A stretch of DNA of 64,000 nucleotides from the NCBI RefSeq assembly GCF_963675165.1, contig NC_087377.1, positions 3,564,978 through 3,628,977 on the forward strand, read 5' to 3'. The stretch is from Halichondria panicea. Its lineage: Eukaryota > Porifera > Demospongiae > Suberitida > Halichondriidae. Position 1 is the first letter of the stretch; each line of letters begins with the position of its first letter. Positions 36,801-51,800 of this stretch are shown in pieces. Made by a program: the position numbers and the translations under genes. Below the pieces are notes generated by a model. The model did not search any database and had not been told where the DNA came from. It saw only the letters and a list, made by a program, of their open reading frames with translations.

Positions 36801-39800
36801 GCAATAATTATTGAGTGTGTCAGGTGTGAATGCGGTAGTACGTTGTGTAGCAATGTATATACCAATAGAGAATCAGTGTGATGGATTTGATCCTTGATAT
36901 GTGGGTGCTACAGATGGCGTACACTGCCCACAAATACAGATAATTATGGTGAGGCAGATGAGAAAGAAGTATACACCAGTAAGTTTATCAATGTGAAAGG
37001 TAACTTTCTTAACTAGTCGGTTGTGCTGGGGCTGACTTAGAAGACATATAATTATACGAGTTGTTCTACCAAGCTGTGCATGCAGTATAGCTGCGATTCG
37101 TAACAAATTTCCTTCTTCTTCACATGCAGGATTATTGACTCAACCTGTATTACGTGTATTACTCTTGAGACAAGTTAAAAGTTACGTTTTTGTCAATGTC
37201 GCGACAAACGTTTAGGAGAAGAAGATGCTGGGCTCAAAATTAGGCTGTATGGGATTTGACAACAGGGGGAGAGTCACCATGCATGGGCCGAAGCACTTCA
37301 CACTAAATGCCGATATCCTTGGTAGTTATAATTATAGATGGGGTTTGAGTTACTATCGGTAATCTTTACATTATTAACACGTCAAGTTTTGGTTTCACTT
37401 GTCTTTGCATGACAATGAGACCCTTGCTGAAGTTGTTTCCAACATGAAAATAGGAAGAGCTAGAGGTACTGCATGCATGTAGTCTTATCAGGAGTCTCAG
37501 TTGCATGCCGGGTCTACATGCAGGAGTCACGGTATAGAGAGGTTGTCTCTTGTAAAGCATTAAGTATCAACTGCAGCGAGGTATTATAATTATACATGAT
37601 TGAACAAAAACAGAAGCTATTAACCTGTCTCCGTTCTCGCTTTTCCGTATACGGCGGCCGACCGGGCAATTCTCTATAGGGCTATTTCTCCATTCCATGA
37701 CTCTGATCTCAGGGCCTCTCTTTTTACAGGACGATATGGCAGTTTATTTCTGAATGACTGCCTTATAGAAAACAGTTAGAATGGCTCCAGACCTCAGATC
37801 TCAGCTTCTTCCTCTTTTGGATCCCAAACTGAGCAGCAAGGGAGTTTTCACTGGACACAAAAACAGGATTCTGTTGCTTTTCAGTGAGCTCTGGTACATA
37901 GGACTTGTTTTCCCACTCATATTTCAACTGAGAGAACTGTATGACTGCTAGATCTATTGGAGCAACCAGCTGCAACACACTCAACGCACACAGAATACAT
38001 TTTGCATGCAGCACAAACGCCTACTCTGACGTCACGTTTGACCGCGCCCACATTTGACCACAACAGGAAGCAAAATTTTAAGCCTGAAATTGTGTTTCTA
38101 TAGTCCTGTTTCTCTGAAAAGTTAATTTTCAGAAAAAAAATTTTTTGTCTCAGGGCTATTCTATACCCCACAAAGAACATTTTAAGGCAAAAAAATAAAA
38201 CTTTACTTTTTTCATGGTACCTTCCAAAGTTTGTTTGCTAAGTGAGTTGTCGTCAGTGCATAGAACGTTTACCGCTCAACGATGCTCTACACCAGACAAC
38301 GTACACATGCAACTAGCTAGTCAGGTTACTGGTAGAGATCCAGTTTAAGTATTTATGGTAACATGAGCAAGAATGATACATGAAATTGATGCATCAGTAA
38401 ACTCCACTGGGAGGCCCTGAACCAAGGCAATGGTCCTCCTGACTGCCAAAACAATGCAAAACGAAAATAATTATGGTCCTGCTGATGCACTGCCAAAGTT
38501 GGTGTCCAACATTTAGTTGTAGGTTTACTATCAAAATTGGGCCGTTTGGAAACATTGTTGAGCAATCCGGATCGATCTTCTGAAGAATGAAAGTATTTTT
38601 GCTGAATTTCATGCTATAATCAACAATGTGTTGTGTATTCTATTGGAGTAACATCAAGTTATTATAAGTAACAACATGTTTTCAATATTAAAAACACATC
38701 CATGTACATGAGTGAGTACATAATTATTTCTTGCTAGTGACGTAATGCTGCAACATCCATTATAATTTATAGCTATATAGTTATACTCTATTTTCCAGTC
38801 AGAGGCAATTCCTTAACTTCAGTATCAAAAGACAATCAATGTTTCTGTTTCACTTGGACGTATAGTACCTTCATGGGTGACAAATAGGTAAAGTAATACT
38901 TTTATTGTAACAGATGGAATTAAACAGTACGCCAGACCTAGTCTTAAATTGCAATGTCTCGCAATACTCCCCCTGAACTGCAAACAAGATTTTCCTTTTA
39001 TGCAAAGCCTACTGACCATAATTATAGTTGTTAGTGAACAGACTAGTTGGCTTCCTTAAGAATACTGAAAGACATGCATGTATCAAATGAATTAAGATGT
39101 CTCATATCCTTGCTGATGGTAAAGTATCAGTGTACTGTGTGACACTTTGTTGTTCCTCTGAAACTGTGTCCATAGTGGTGATTAATCCAGTCTGGCAACC
39201 TCTCCAGTTAATCTTGAACCAGTTATGTCCTTCAGTTGCCTCCACTTTTCTTTGCTCAATGCACTAGTTCAGAATCTTAGTAGCAGTCTGCAGTCATGTA
39301 CACTTACAATTTTCAATAGCTTCCTAGCTAAAACCAAAATGATACCTAATGGCCACCCGTGCCAAAAAACGACTGTGATATAAAACTCCAGGTCGCAATT
39401 GTGAACAAAAACAACCCACCTCTGTATAATAATTATGCATGTGTGTGTGTTTATATAACGAGAGAAAATTAAAACCTTAGGACATCAAGTGAAAAATAAC
39501 GCATAACCGAATTCCACTGGGTCTAACCCGGGCCCAAATTTGCATGAGAAAATTGTACCCTATAGGCCTGCCAAAACAATGCAAAAATATGGTCCTCTCC
39601 AGCAATAATTAGCATAACAGAGGTGCATGATTTACTAGTATAATTATTGTAATTAGGTAACGCCGAGGAGCTAGATTTTCGAGGTTACATTACATGCATG
39701 CATAATTTTCATTCAAAATATGCAAAAATAGGCTCAACAGTTTTATGCATGCTTTAGGCCTTTGTATATACAGCACTTAAACTGTGATTTTCCTCGTAGT

Positions 39801-42800
39801 TTACAATCAAGTATACTGCCTATAAATATTCAATGTCCAAGCCAAAAATTTCACACAAAGATACAACAATAATTTATGACACTCTCGATCTCATGATCGT
39901 GAGCTTAGGGAGAAATTTATACTATTCACATCATGCTTTACAATGCCTGGTCTGATAGCATGGTGTTGACGTTTCCCGTGGACCCTTCCGGATACTAGGC
40001 CGTTTTATATCCACGTCAGTACAGTATCATCTTTGCTGTAATCAACAATGTGTTGTGATACTTGTGAACGAATTTTTTAGTGGAATAAAATCAGGCTAAT
40101 GAAATAACAAAATTAATGACCAATTGCACATCAAACTTTTCTGTCATTTAACAAACAATATAGACCTACATGAGCAATGAATAATTATTGGTAAATGTTT
40201 TTCACTGCATTGATACCTGCCTTAGAGACCGCGTCAATCAGATAGTCTATAGCTTGTTTTATGCTTCGCACTCGACAGTTATTTATGACTCCTACTCCTA
40301 CTACCATATGTGACAGGCTCTGGGAAAAAGGCCATATTGGAGCAGGCTACAATTGTTGAGATTTAAATACCAGATGATAGAGCAAAGAATTGCCTACGCA
40401 TTGATATGCTTAGTTTGCACATACCTCTTTTCATGCTTGAGTTATGCGCGTTGGAAACTCAAAGTTCTGAAATAGCGGTATTGAGAAACGCCCACTTAAA
40501 GATTGCTAAATTGGGAAAAGTAATTAAGGTAATGGTGGCTGCTTAGACAAAGCGCTTTGGTGGAACGCGTTGGATTCAGAGCATCAGATTTTACAGAGAG
40601 GTAGTAGAAAGACTGTAGATAACTATAAGCCAAGAAAAATTATTATGAGATTATACACTGCAGTCCATAAATCTGGCTATTGCTCAATACCAATATCTGC
40701 TCCAATAATTATGTCCTTTTCCCAGAGCCTGTCACATATATAGACAGTATAATTTTTTATGTGTCTGGTATAATTGTCCTCTCTTTTATTAATATAGGAT
40801 CTGTATCAATTGAAATAGTATATTTCATTTACTACTACGGTGGTGTCGACATCAGAATCTTCTTTAATAACTTGATGGAGAATCCATTTTACAGTGACAG
40901 CTACCACTACACAATACACAACAAATACCGTGTGTATGATGTGCCATGCATTTTGAACAGACTTGTTTTCAGAAATACGCACACGAATGAAATATTCCAG
41001 GCAGAATACCTGGGTACTTGCAATACCTTCCGTTCTACCGATCTCATTCTGATTACCATGAATCCTAGAGATTTTCTCAGGCTGGTTGAGAACGAGTTTA
41101 TTGATACCAACTCTACTATGCCCTTGGGCTTGGAAATGTACACTGCAGATATGCTTGGAGCTCCTTTCAACTTTCAAATAGAACCAGATGACCCTTTTGA
41201 GTTTAACGTGACATTGAACTTGTACTACTCTAATGTAGGCATTAGTGCCTTTGATTATTGGACTGATGAGGGGATTCTTCTGATTCATTTCAATACTTTC
41301 ATTAAGGTTGCTACTGTGAATGCCAGCAAGCTATCACTCTCTCGCTCTTCTTACCAACGGGATGTAAACAACACTGTTAACATTACGGGTGGTGTAATAC
41401 TGAACCAATCGCCTGGCTTAACATTATCTGTGGCTATCAAACTGACTTCTAGTGATCTAGCTCGTAGCAGACGAATATGCACTGGTAATGGACGTTTCAT
41501 TAACGACTGTTATCTTGACACAGAATTGGGATTTTCTATTGCGTATTTTGGAGCAGAAGTTTCTAGTTTCTATTATGCTTATTCCGTCAAAAAAATCCGG
41601 AGAGCCCCCACAGGTAAACAGAATAGTAGATTTGAGTAGTACAATACTATTTATTCTACAGATTCTGAGCCAGTGACTATGTCTATTCAGCTCGAGTATG
41701 TCGGTGGGTTGACTTTGAACATGACTCTTGCTCTAGGTCAGCCATTCACAGTTCGATCACATTTAGGCGAGAGGATTATCAGGTAAGGGGTATGCATGAG
41801 CAAAGGCATAGATTTGCCTGTGCATGGTGAACATGCACAACACCCTCCTCCCTACAGCGTGACATGTGCAAGTAGGAACACAAGCCAACATTTGAACCCC
41901 ATGCTGAACATTTACAATCATTATGGTGCAGTACCTATTTCTGATAGCTACATCAAGAATGATTGGTCCAACTCCACTACCTTGAATGCACCCAGAGGGC
42001 TAGCTGAGTCTGGTTTGCAAGGTTATTACACGTGCCGGACAGAGGGAAACACTTTCCTCAGCCCTCACATGCTGCATCCCAGTAAGCAGAGTGTATACAG
42101 ATCGAACATCAGTATACGTGCTCATACCATCAAGTTGGGCCTTACTCATTTTTGACGGAGTCTATTTTAAGAACTATGTACTTTATAGAGCTTTTCCTAC
42201 CTTGATACGTTTTTCCAATGTCTGTCTAAGAACATAGAAGATGCAATGTACTTCATTATATATTTCCTGCTGGCCATTGTGTTTTGCTTTCTTTCCATTC
42301 AGATCCTTACCAAATATTTTTCTACCAAGGAGCCTCTGCTACAGCTGATATACATGAAGACATCGTATTGCGCTTTGCACATGCTGGCTTTAACAGTGGT
42401 TTTGAGGACATTCGTGGTGATAAATTCTATGTGTTTGATGAACCTTATTACGGACAACAGCCACCTTTTGAGTACGTTTTCAAAACAAACACTCCGTTTC
42501 CGTACCATGCTGAGCTGCACATTAATAGGACACGGTTTGACTACGAGGGAGAATATTTTATCGCATACAATTATTATGATCTATTACGGCCAAACTTCGT
42601 TATCAATGTCAACAGTAAGTTATCAGAATAATGATGTATTTTATACTGCAATGTTTTGCGAGGGAGCCAACTCTGACACTTTGTAATCTGGCAAGGATTG
42701 TGATGTTGTACATGTACATACCTGTATAGCATTCTTTGCTTGCAAAGCCATATATAATAGCAGTGGTGTAGGAAGCACTTTCTCAATGGGGGGGGGAGGG

Positions 42801-45800
42801 GCACTGTTTTTTGAACAGTTCATGGTGCAGCTTGGTAATTCATTCTACTTTAGTAGCCTAGAGATAATTATGGGGGGGGGCTTCAGCCCCTGGAGCCCCC
42901 CCCCCTTCTTACACCATTGAATTATAGCACTCGCATATGAGGTTGCAATGGATGTTTGTAGTATATTAGTTGGACCATGGCTGTCTATATTAGTAAAACC
43001 AGTAGGTTTTACATAGGATTGGCAGTGGGTTTGCCCGTGTTTAGTAATACTTCACATATTTTCACTCATGTTCAAACTGTTCTATCTCTGCAGGGAAAGG
43101 CCACATCAAGGAACTGGCTAGACAGATAGTTTATTTAGCCTTTTCTCTCTTTGTATCTCTCATTTCATAATCCATGAACCTTTTAATAAATTAATATTGT
43201 CATTTAAAATTGCACTATTTCGACGGTTCACCGCTTTTTGCAATTGTCTGACCGTGGATAGAGTAGAGATGGATTGGAAATGGAGTGATTCACGTGATGT
43301 TTTACAATGAAGTCTATATGTAGTGGATCTGGGACCATCCGTGTATCTCTTCATAACTCCCGCAAAAGCCCGGGAAACTTATTGTGTCCAATGCATACAT
43401 CTCAGAGCTACCTCCATTATACTGAATCACATGCCCCCTGATAGTAGGTATCAATTGGAAACAAAGAAAATATAATCTCGATTGTTGTGAAGTAGCTAGA
43501 GGTACACAGAGCGCTTTTCATGCTTGTGTTCCTATAGTACCTTTGATATAGCTAAGGCTTTGTAACTAAATACTGTCCTGTGTCCCAAATGGGCTCAAGT
43601 ATGAGATGAAAGTTGATGTTTAGCAGCAGAACTGCTCGTGGATTCATGTTTAGCCCTCGTTTAAAAAGTAAGCCTCGATTAAACCGTGGAGATACACAGA
43701 TGGTACTTCGAGGGTACTTCCGTTTCCAATCTCTCTACTCTATCTATGGTCTGACTGACTAAGTAAGTACTGAGTGAGTAAGTAAGTTTCTTGCCCAACA
43801 TTTGCTCCAAGTACATCCCTCTCCAGGATATTCTGCACAGGTTTTCCAAACGACTACCACCTGGATTACAAAGCAGATTTGTGATTGCTTCCACGAGGCA
43901 GATGACCTCTCAGTATACTTCTCTTACCTAGACAATTCCGCATCTTTAATAACTCAGCAATTGCGTTGTGGCCAAATAATAGATAGGTGTGGCTAAGAAA
44001 CCAGGTGCTTTTCTAGTTGGGCGTGGCTCGACCGTCCCTGACGGGAGGTCGGATTGCAAGCCTATCTGGGATTTGTTCTAGTGTCGCCCTATCAGATTGC
44101 AGCATTTTCACGTGCTTGGTTACACTTCCGTTTGCATCTAGTTGCAAAACCGCATGCAGTATGCTGTGGTTTATCCACGTCATCATCGGGTAACACCCAC
44201 TTGAGAAGAAGAATATTTATAGCAGTGTTACATAATGCAGCAGAACAAATCCCAGATAAGCTTGCAACTCGACCTCCCATCAGGGACGGTCGAGTCACGC
44301 CCAACTAGTGCTTTTCCAGAGCCTTGAGTCTTCACAGAACACTGTTCAGCTCTAGCTCCCTTTCTCTGACAGGTATGCTATATGTACTAGATATCATGCT
44401 AAAATAACTTATCATTTAACTTTGATTCACAAATTCTAAGCAATAATTATTACTCATTGCTATAATTATTAGCCCTGTCTCCTCTTCTTGAACTTTTGTA
44501 CTGCCTCTTGACATTCCACTCATGCATGTCATGATACATAGATTTATACTTCTGTACTGAAAAAGAAAGGGAGAAAAACATTTGCAATAATTATGAAAAA
44601 TTGCTATATTGGCCGGGGGAACCACCAAAAGCGTGGAAACAAGAAATCAGACGAGGGCATAACTCCAATCCGTTACAACGTCATGAACATGTACAATACA
44701 TTATATAGACTGTGTTCCAGATCCATCTACCAGCTTCCATCTACCACATCATTCCATGCAGGTCACCAGTACTGCATGTCATGCACTACGCATGGATGGA
44801 CTGTGTGTACCTGTGCAGTGCAACAACCAAAGAGAGTAGATTTTTTTTTTGGTACACATTTTTTACATTTTGTGGCATATCTTCTAAAGTAAAAGTGATA
44901 TGATCTATTTGAGTGCAGGTACTGAAAGTTCAACTATTGGCGCTTCCATTGGACCACCACCTGTTACATCACATGACATCATCAGTATAAAATGGCTGTC
45001 TGAAGATGTGTACTTCCGAAAATATGTTAGGAATAGAAGTAGCTTATTTGTTTGAGTTAAGATCTGAAATTTGTTGTGCATGTACCTGAGTATATTGCTC
45101 ATCTTTTGAGCTTCAACGGAAGTCTGGGCTACTAGTAAGTTCTGAGAAATACTGCATTTTGTTGTTTTTTGGTGGCAAATATGTTAGGAATACAACTTTA
45201 GATTTTATATTAGTTAAGGTCTGATTTTTGAGCAGCATGTACTACAATAGTGTACTTTTCATCTGTACTAACTTACAGGAGTTAGGCTAGCTTCTTCTTT
45301 GCTAGAGCGGCCCATCTTGTCAAAAACAGTGCTTTTTATGACTTTTGGGGAGATTTGGCTACGTAGTAAGCTCAATTGCCACGCCCCTGTGACACGGAAT
45401 GACCAGCACCAACTGTGTATTTGCAGGTAGACATCACATGACCTTTGGATGTAGCAAATAACAACAAGATGATTTGTGATGTCACAAATCAATGAATATC
45501 ATTGCATACGTCAGCAAAAGTAGCAAAACGGAGCAAAATCACCGTTTTTGACAAGAAGGGCTGCTCTAGCAAAGAAGATACTTGTTTAGCTCCTGTAAGT
45601 TAGTGCAAATGAATTTTACACTATTGTAGTACATCCTTTTCAAAAATCAGACCTTAACTAGCATAAAATCGAAAGTTGTATTCCTAACATATTTGCCACC
45701 AAAAAACAACAAAATGCAGTATTTCTCAGAACTTACTAGTAGCCCAGACTTCTGTTGAAGCTCAAAAGGTGAGCAATATACTCAGGTACATACACAACAA

Positions 45801-48800
45801 ATTTCAGATTTTAACTCAAACAAATAAGCTACTTCTATTCCTAACATATTTTTGGAGGTACACATCTTCAGACAGCCATTTCATAGTGATGATGTCATAT
45901 GATGTAACAGGTGGTGGTCCAATGGAAGCGCCAATAGTTGAACTTTCAGTACCTGCACTCAAATAGATCATATCACTTTTACTTCAGAAGATATGCCACA
46001 AAATGTGAAAAATAAAAAAAATAAAAAAATCTACTCTCTTTGGTTGTTGCACTGGTGCTCAACAGTAAATGTATTAGGAACATCAATTCATCACAAATCA
46101 TCATGATTATAATTCCAAAATGGGTGTATAAATATAAGAGATCGGCCATCATGAACCCCACCAGTAAAAATTGCGTGGATTGACCAGGAAAACATGGAAA
46201 ACTACCAGTACATGTGAATGACGTTGTAACGGACTGGAGTTATGCTCTCGTCTGATTTCTTGTTTCCACGCTTTTTGGTGGGTTCCCCCGACCAATCCTA
46301 GCAATTTTTCACATTGCAAATGTTTTTCTAGTAGGATATAATTATATAGGGTCAGTGGCGGATCCAGACAGGTTCATGGGTTCCATGGACCCCCTTTCAC
46401 ACAAGAACACACTGGAGATCAACTTACCAAGCTAGCAACTCAGCTTGAATGATCTGTAGTTACTAGGCTGATTTCATGCAATTGATATGTGGGCAGGGCT
46501 CTCTAATGCGCATGCTCATTGCTTAGCAAAAGTGACGACCTTTTTTTAACTGTTTTGGAACCTCCCTTTCAACATTCCTGGATCCGCCACTGAGGGTGTA
46601 TTAGGTTGTATTTGGAGGAGGGCCGTTATATATTAGCAACTATAGCCCAACAATTACAACAATTATAATTATCGGTCCCATGCAGGCCGATTGAAATACT
46701 GCCTGGTATCTATTGCATGGGCAATATATAGTACCCGGAAACACCTCTATACTATCTGGTGAAGCAGCTTAGCTATAGCTGTGGCTTATATTTGTTGTCA
46801 GAAGGCTTGCATATACTAGTCTGAAGCCAGAAGAGGCTCTCGTTTACCTGTCGTATGGTCAGGATGTCTGAGCTTGGTTCCTCTACGGGCTCTTTGTACT
46901 GCAAGATTAACCCAACCATATATATACAACCATAGTAGAGATAATTACAGTACAAAGGTTTAACGTAAAACGAATTCCCCATGCGGAACAAAGTTTCAGT
47001 TTGATAATGCGAAGTATCTATTGCTGAACATGCATGTGCTTTATTAAGCATATTCCCCCCACAGAACCTGAACTCACCCTCTACCCACCGGTCCTGACTG
47101 TGCTCAGCTCTGACCCTCCCGATACAACCGCCTCTCTCACTTGTACCTCTGACAATACAAATTTTCCTGTGCTATTCTCAAAAGATTATACCTCACCGGG
47201 CATTACGTCTACCTACCTGGATGACACCAACAGCTCTGTGAGATTGGATTTTGAACTGAACGAAAGCCTTATTGGCATGCTAGAGGGGATGGAGTTCATC
47301 TGTGAAGCCAGGGACCCTGATGATCTTAACTCTACTGTGTCAATAGCTAGTTCCACTTTCAGGAAAGTGTCAGGTAATTTATAGTTGTATAGAGTTCCTT
47401 AGTATAAAGGAGATAATATAAATTAATTACTTGTGTCAATTATATGTACTGATATTGCAGCTCCTCTGTCTCTCTTTGCGATTGAACCAGACAGTAGTAG
47501 TAAAAAAGTTATGGATGGTGTGATTATCAATACAGCCAGATTGTTTGAATGTTTGTGGTATATCAATCCTACACGAACGGATATTGAGCCCATCTCTGAG
47601 ACGTTGTTCTGGAGAATCAACCACCTGGAGACAAAAGAAGAAATAGATTTCACTTCAGATGTTGGTGGCGAGGATTTTATAGTCACTATCCTCGATAATG
47701 GTATCACTCTCAATATTCTCGGCAATTTCCTGGGAAGTGTTTCGTGTATCTATGGCAAAGATAGTATAAGTATCAACGTTGTCACTAACGGTAAACATGT
47801 TTCTATGTATATTATATTTTGTTCCGTTAAAGCGATTCGTAGCAGAACTAGTACACTGCTAGTATAATGTGCATTGTTAGAACATAGAACGTTTCTATGT
47901 ATATTATATATTAAAACGATTCGTAGTAGAACTAGCACTAGTAATGCATCGTTTGACCCATTTATGAATTAGAGTGAGTCCTTTAATTTGAAATGTCCAC
48001 TCTCTTCTGTATTTCTCTCTTCAGCTCTGGTGCCAGGGGTCGACTTTTTCCCCCTTATCTTCCCTGAGGATGCTGTGGAATTGTTTGATAGCGATGATGG
48101 ATGTTCACAGCGGATTTACTCTAGTACTGGCATTCCCTTTGGAGCCTCAGCACACCAATACATTCATGTGAGTTGAAGATAATATTATACACATTTTAAC
48201 ACAAGCACACATACTCCGTTCTTATTTGTGATGACTGTATACCATATTACTAGAATGTTTGCTAGCATAAAACATTTACGAACTTTGCGATGGTTGCATG
48301 ATCGATAATTATTCGCAACAATAAAATCCGCAAAATCTAGACTATTACTAGTAAATACACACAATCCTTGCCAGAACACAATAGTTAGATAGCAAAGGGT
48401 AAATTATCTGCTGATTTAGCTCATTCACACAAAGATTTTTCACCCGCACTATTCTAGTAATACGGTAGTACTGTTTTTCTCTCCTCCTGTAGGTTTGCAC
48501 GAATGGCATGCTGACTGTTGGCACTCCACCTCTCTTTCTCGGCACAGCACAAGAACGATTCCCTACATCCGATATCAGGATCAGCCAATCAAATTTGCTC
48601 GCTCCATTCTGGAATGACCACGATGGCCGAAACCTCGCCTCTAACGTAAAGTACAGAGTGTACAATGGTGCTGCCGGCGATCCAGATTTTATGTATATTG
48701 TGAGATCTTTTATCTCAAATCATGTCGATGCTAAACTATTTGGCAAGTTTGAACCCACCTGGATGCTAGTAGCCTCCTGGACGGACGTTCCTCCGTATCC

Positions 48801-51800
48801 TCACACTGCAACAGACAGAGGAAGAGTGAGTGCTGTGCATGAGGGGTAGTTTCCTTCAGCAAAATCTGTAAATTAAACCACAATGGTTAGATTTTTATGG
48901 GACCAAACCTTCACAAGAGAAAGAGAGGCTATAATTATAATCAGTATATTGAGTGCCCATATATGAATATTTATAGCATGCGCTTTTCAAGCCTCTAAAT
49001 ACGGTTGTGGCGTGGAGCATGCACTTAATTAATTACCTTTGTTCAGAGGTTATACAACACTTCCAGACAGATCGAGGTTGCGTTCTATAGTGCTAAAAGA
49101 GTTAATGATCAGTTGAAATAATTTGTTCTTTTAATTCCCAGAATTCGTTTGAAGCCATTATCATAACTGATGGTGTAGTAACCTTTGCTGTCTACACGTA
49201 CAACTGTGATGATCTGCAATGGGGTCAGTCGCAGAATGGTGACTTTTCTACTATTGGCTACAACATCAATCCAGCCTCGTTTTTCGGCAGTGATAGCGAC
49301 GAATTGCCTTCTTCCCACGATCATCATTTTTCTAACTTACCCATGAGCGAAATGATTGCATGTTCCAGTCTTGCTAGAGGATCACGTTATCATAACGAGG
49401 TGTATTTTGTCGGCCGATCTAAAGATACCACACAATTAGCACGTGCAGAATGTACAAGCTCTATCAACAACGATACTTTGTATGGTGACATCATTGATGG
49501 AACCACACTAAAGGATGGATGCCCTTGCAACTCGGCTCAAGCATCAAGAGACTTTGCCTTTCGTTTCATTGATATGTTTGAGTTGACATTGGACCCTGTG
49601 TATGCTGGCCAATTCTGTGTGACTCCATCATTCTCACGGACAAACACCATTTTCTGTTGCTATGGGTGAGAAGGGGCCATCTAACTCATAACTGACTTAA
49701 GGGAGTACTCATCTCTTGTGTGTTGACGCTTATGAATGCTTTTATTATCACACAGACAAGGAAGTGGATCACTCAACAATGTTGGTGGTATCAGTGGAGT
49801 GGTGGCGTACAGTCCTAGCTTTTTCCCCAGAGAGTTCCTTGATAATGATTACAACTTGCGTCGCAAATGCAGCATAGGAGGTGAAGCTGACACACTGTAC
49901 AGGACTAGACGACCTCCAGTTACCTGTGCCATTTATTCCCCACCAAGAAGAAGTGAGTGGTAAACTAGAGACATGCAGTTAATGGTACGTAAATCCTACA
50001 GAATCCCCTATAACCAGACAGACACCTATTCTTCCCCAAGTTAGCCTCGAATCCAGGCCGATTAAAATACGACCTGGTATCTATTCATTATTGCATGTGT
50101 AGGCGTGGTCCGTACACGCCCACGTACTATCTACTGTGTATATAGCCTAGCTAGCTAGCTGTGGCCCTCTATATGGTGTTGTCGAGAAGGCTTGCAAACT
50201 AGTCTGACACACTAGTCTGAAGCCAAAAGAGGCTCTCATCTACCTCTATGATTGTTGAATGGTCGTGATGTTTTGAACTTGGTTTCTGTACAGACAAGAG
50301 CCTCTCCTCTTCTGGCTTCAGACTAGTATGCCAGCCTTCTCGACAATGCCATAGAGGGCCACAGCTAACTAGCAAGCCTTCTCGACAACGCAATAGAGAG
50401 CATAAGCCACAGCTTCACAGGAGACAAGTAAAATTAATACGGAAAGAAACTAGTAAACAAAATAGTTTACGGTATAAGTTTACGATAATTTCACTAAGGT
50501 AAACGAATCCCCCAGAATCTGGGGGATTCAGTTTGCGCATGTGCACTATCACCAATGCAATAGAGACCAGGCCGTATATTTTAATCGGCCTGGTCTCGAG
50601 GCTATCCTTAAGTGTGCTATTTATCCACAAGAATTTTAGCTACACTTTTGATAAGCAACCCCGTCGGCTTAATAAAATATGCTAGCTCGACGGTTACAAG
50701 CACACAGTGTGCAAATTTTACCTCAAAAATTGATTATGCAGCTGTTTAGCTAAACTTGAACAATATTGATTTGATTGAGCACATACATGCACACATGCAC
50801 ACACCAGCCTTCTGTACGGGTGATCCTCATCTCACCAACCTTGATGGAGCTAAGTTCACATTTAACGGTTGGGGAGAGTACATTCTACTGGAGTTGGAGA
50901 CTGATGACACCACCTTCTGGGTGCAAGCTCGTATGCAACCAATCACAGATTCTCTGGCTACTGAATTAGGTGGTTTTGCTTTCGCTATGAGCAGGGACAC
51001 TCCTGTTGAAGTATGTGAGGGGAATTTAATCGATCACTTATTATGTGTGAATTCTATTTCACAATCGTTTTCCCTCAAACAGATACGCCTGAATGCGTCT
51101 AGACAACTTGAGATCCTAATCAGTGGAGAAGATGTAACGGACCAGCTGGTCAACGTCAGCTCTTCTATATCTACTGACCTCTACTCCGTGTCTCGAAGCA
51201 GTTCCAATTCCATTCTGGCTACGTTTCCGAATGGAATGGGTTTAATGGTGAATCTCTCGAGCATGCTCACCTTCACAGTCATCATCCCTGATAAATATAG
51301 AGGACTAACTAAAGGTATATAACACTCATAGCTGCGTTTTATACTGAGGACCCTGTTTAAATAATTAGTTTGCCATTATATAATGTCGTTTTATTTGTGG
51401 AAATATAAAGTTAGCATAATACAGTACATAGGTTATTTAATGAGTTATGCAGGAATGGTTGGGAACTACAACGGTAATGTCACTGATGATGTCATATTCC
51501 GAAACGGAACTATGGTGCCTATTAGCGAATTTTCCTTTCGGATACTACATCAAGTAGGACTGTCATGTGAGCTATAATTATTGAGCTGTAGCATTTCCAT
51601 AGTACAATAATTATGTGTGATTATCTAGTAATAATTGTTTGTGATCACAGGGCAAGTGGATGCTTCAGAGTCTCTCTTCACTTATCCTGAGGGCTTGACT
51701 GCTGCAGACTTTGCTGTCCTTGACCACGATCCACCCTACCTGGATGAAGTGGTAGCCACTGCATCAGCAGAAGTGCTTCAAATGTGTGGAGACAATGTCG

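Larger units (their letters stand above)
34123..40797 (+). other. Intron 1 of the MUC4-like gene, filled with mobile DNA
   Basis: A 6.7-kb intron with no recognised exon. It holds the four element copies listed separately (34865, 35241, 36351 and 40305). The remainder shows no coding pattern. Confidence 0.6.
42615..47064 (+). other. Intron 5 of the MUC4-like gene, repeat-filled
   Basis: A 4.4-kb intron containing three mobile elements listed separately (44016, 44572, 46353) and short inverted sequences around 43350-43740. No exon was recognised. Confidence 0.6.

Noticed and set aside
40806-41288. 160-codon minus-strand ORF
   Set aside because: Shadow of exon 2 of the MUC4-like gene, whose plus frame is conserved in the copy at 60832.
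44905-45966. Two near-identical 65-codon ORFs (minus 44905-45102, plus 45769-45966) as a conserved small protein
   Set aside because: They are the two arms of one palindrome, so identity follows from symmetry; no start context, no known homologue.
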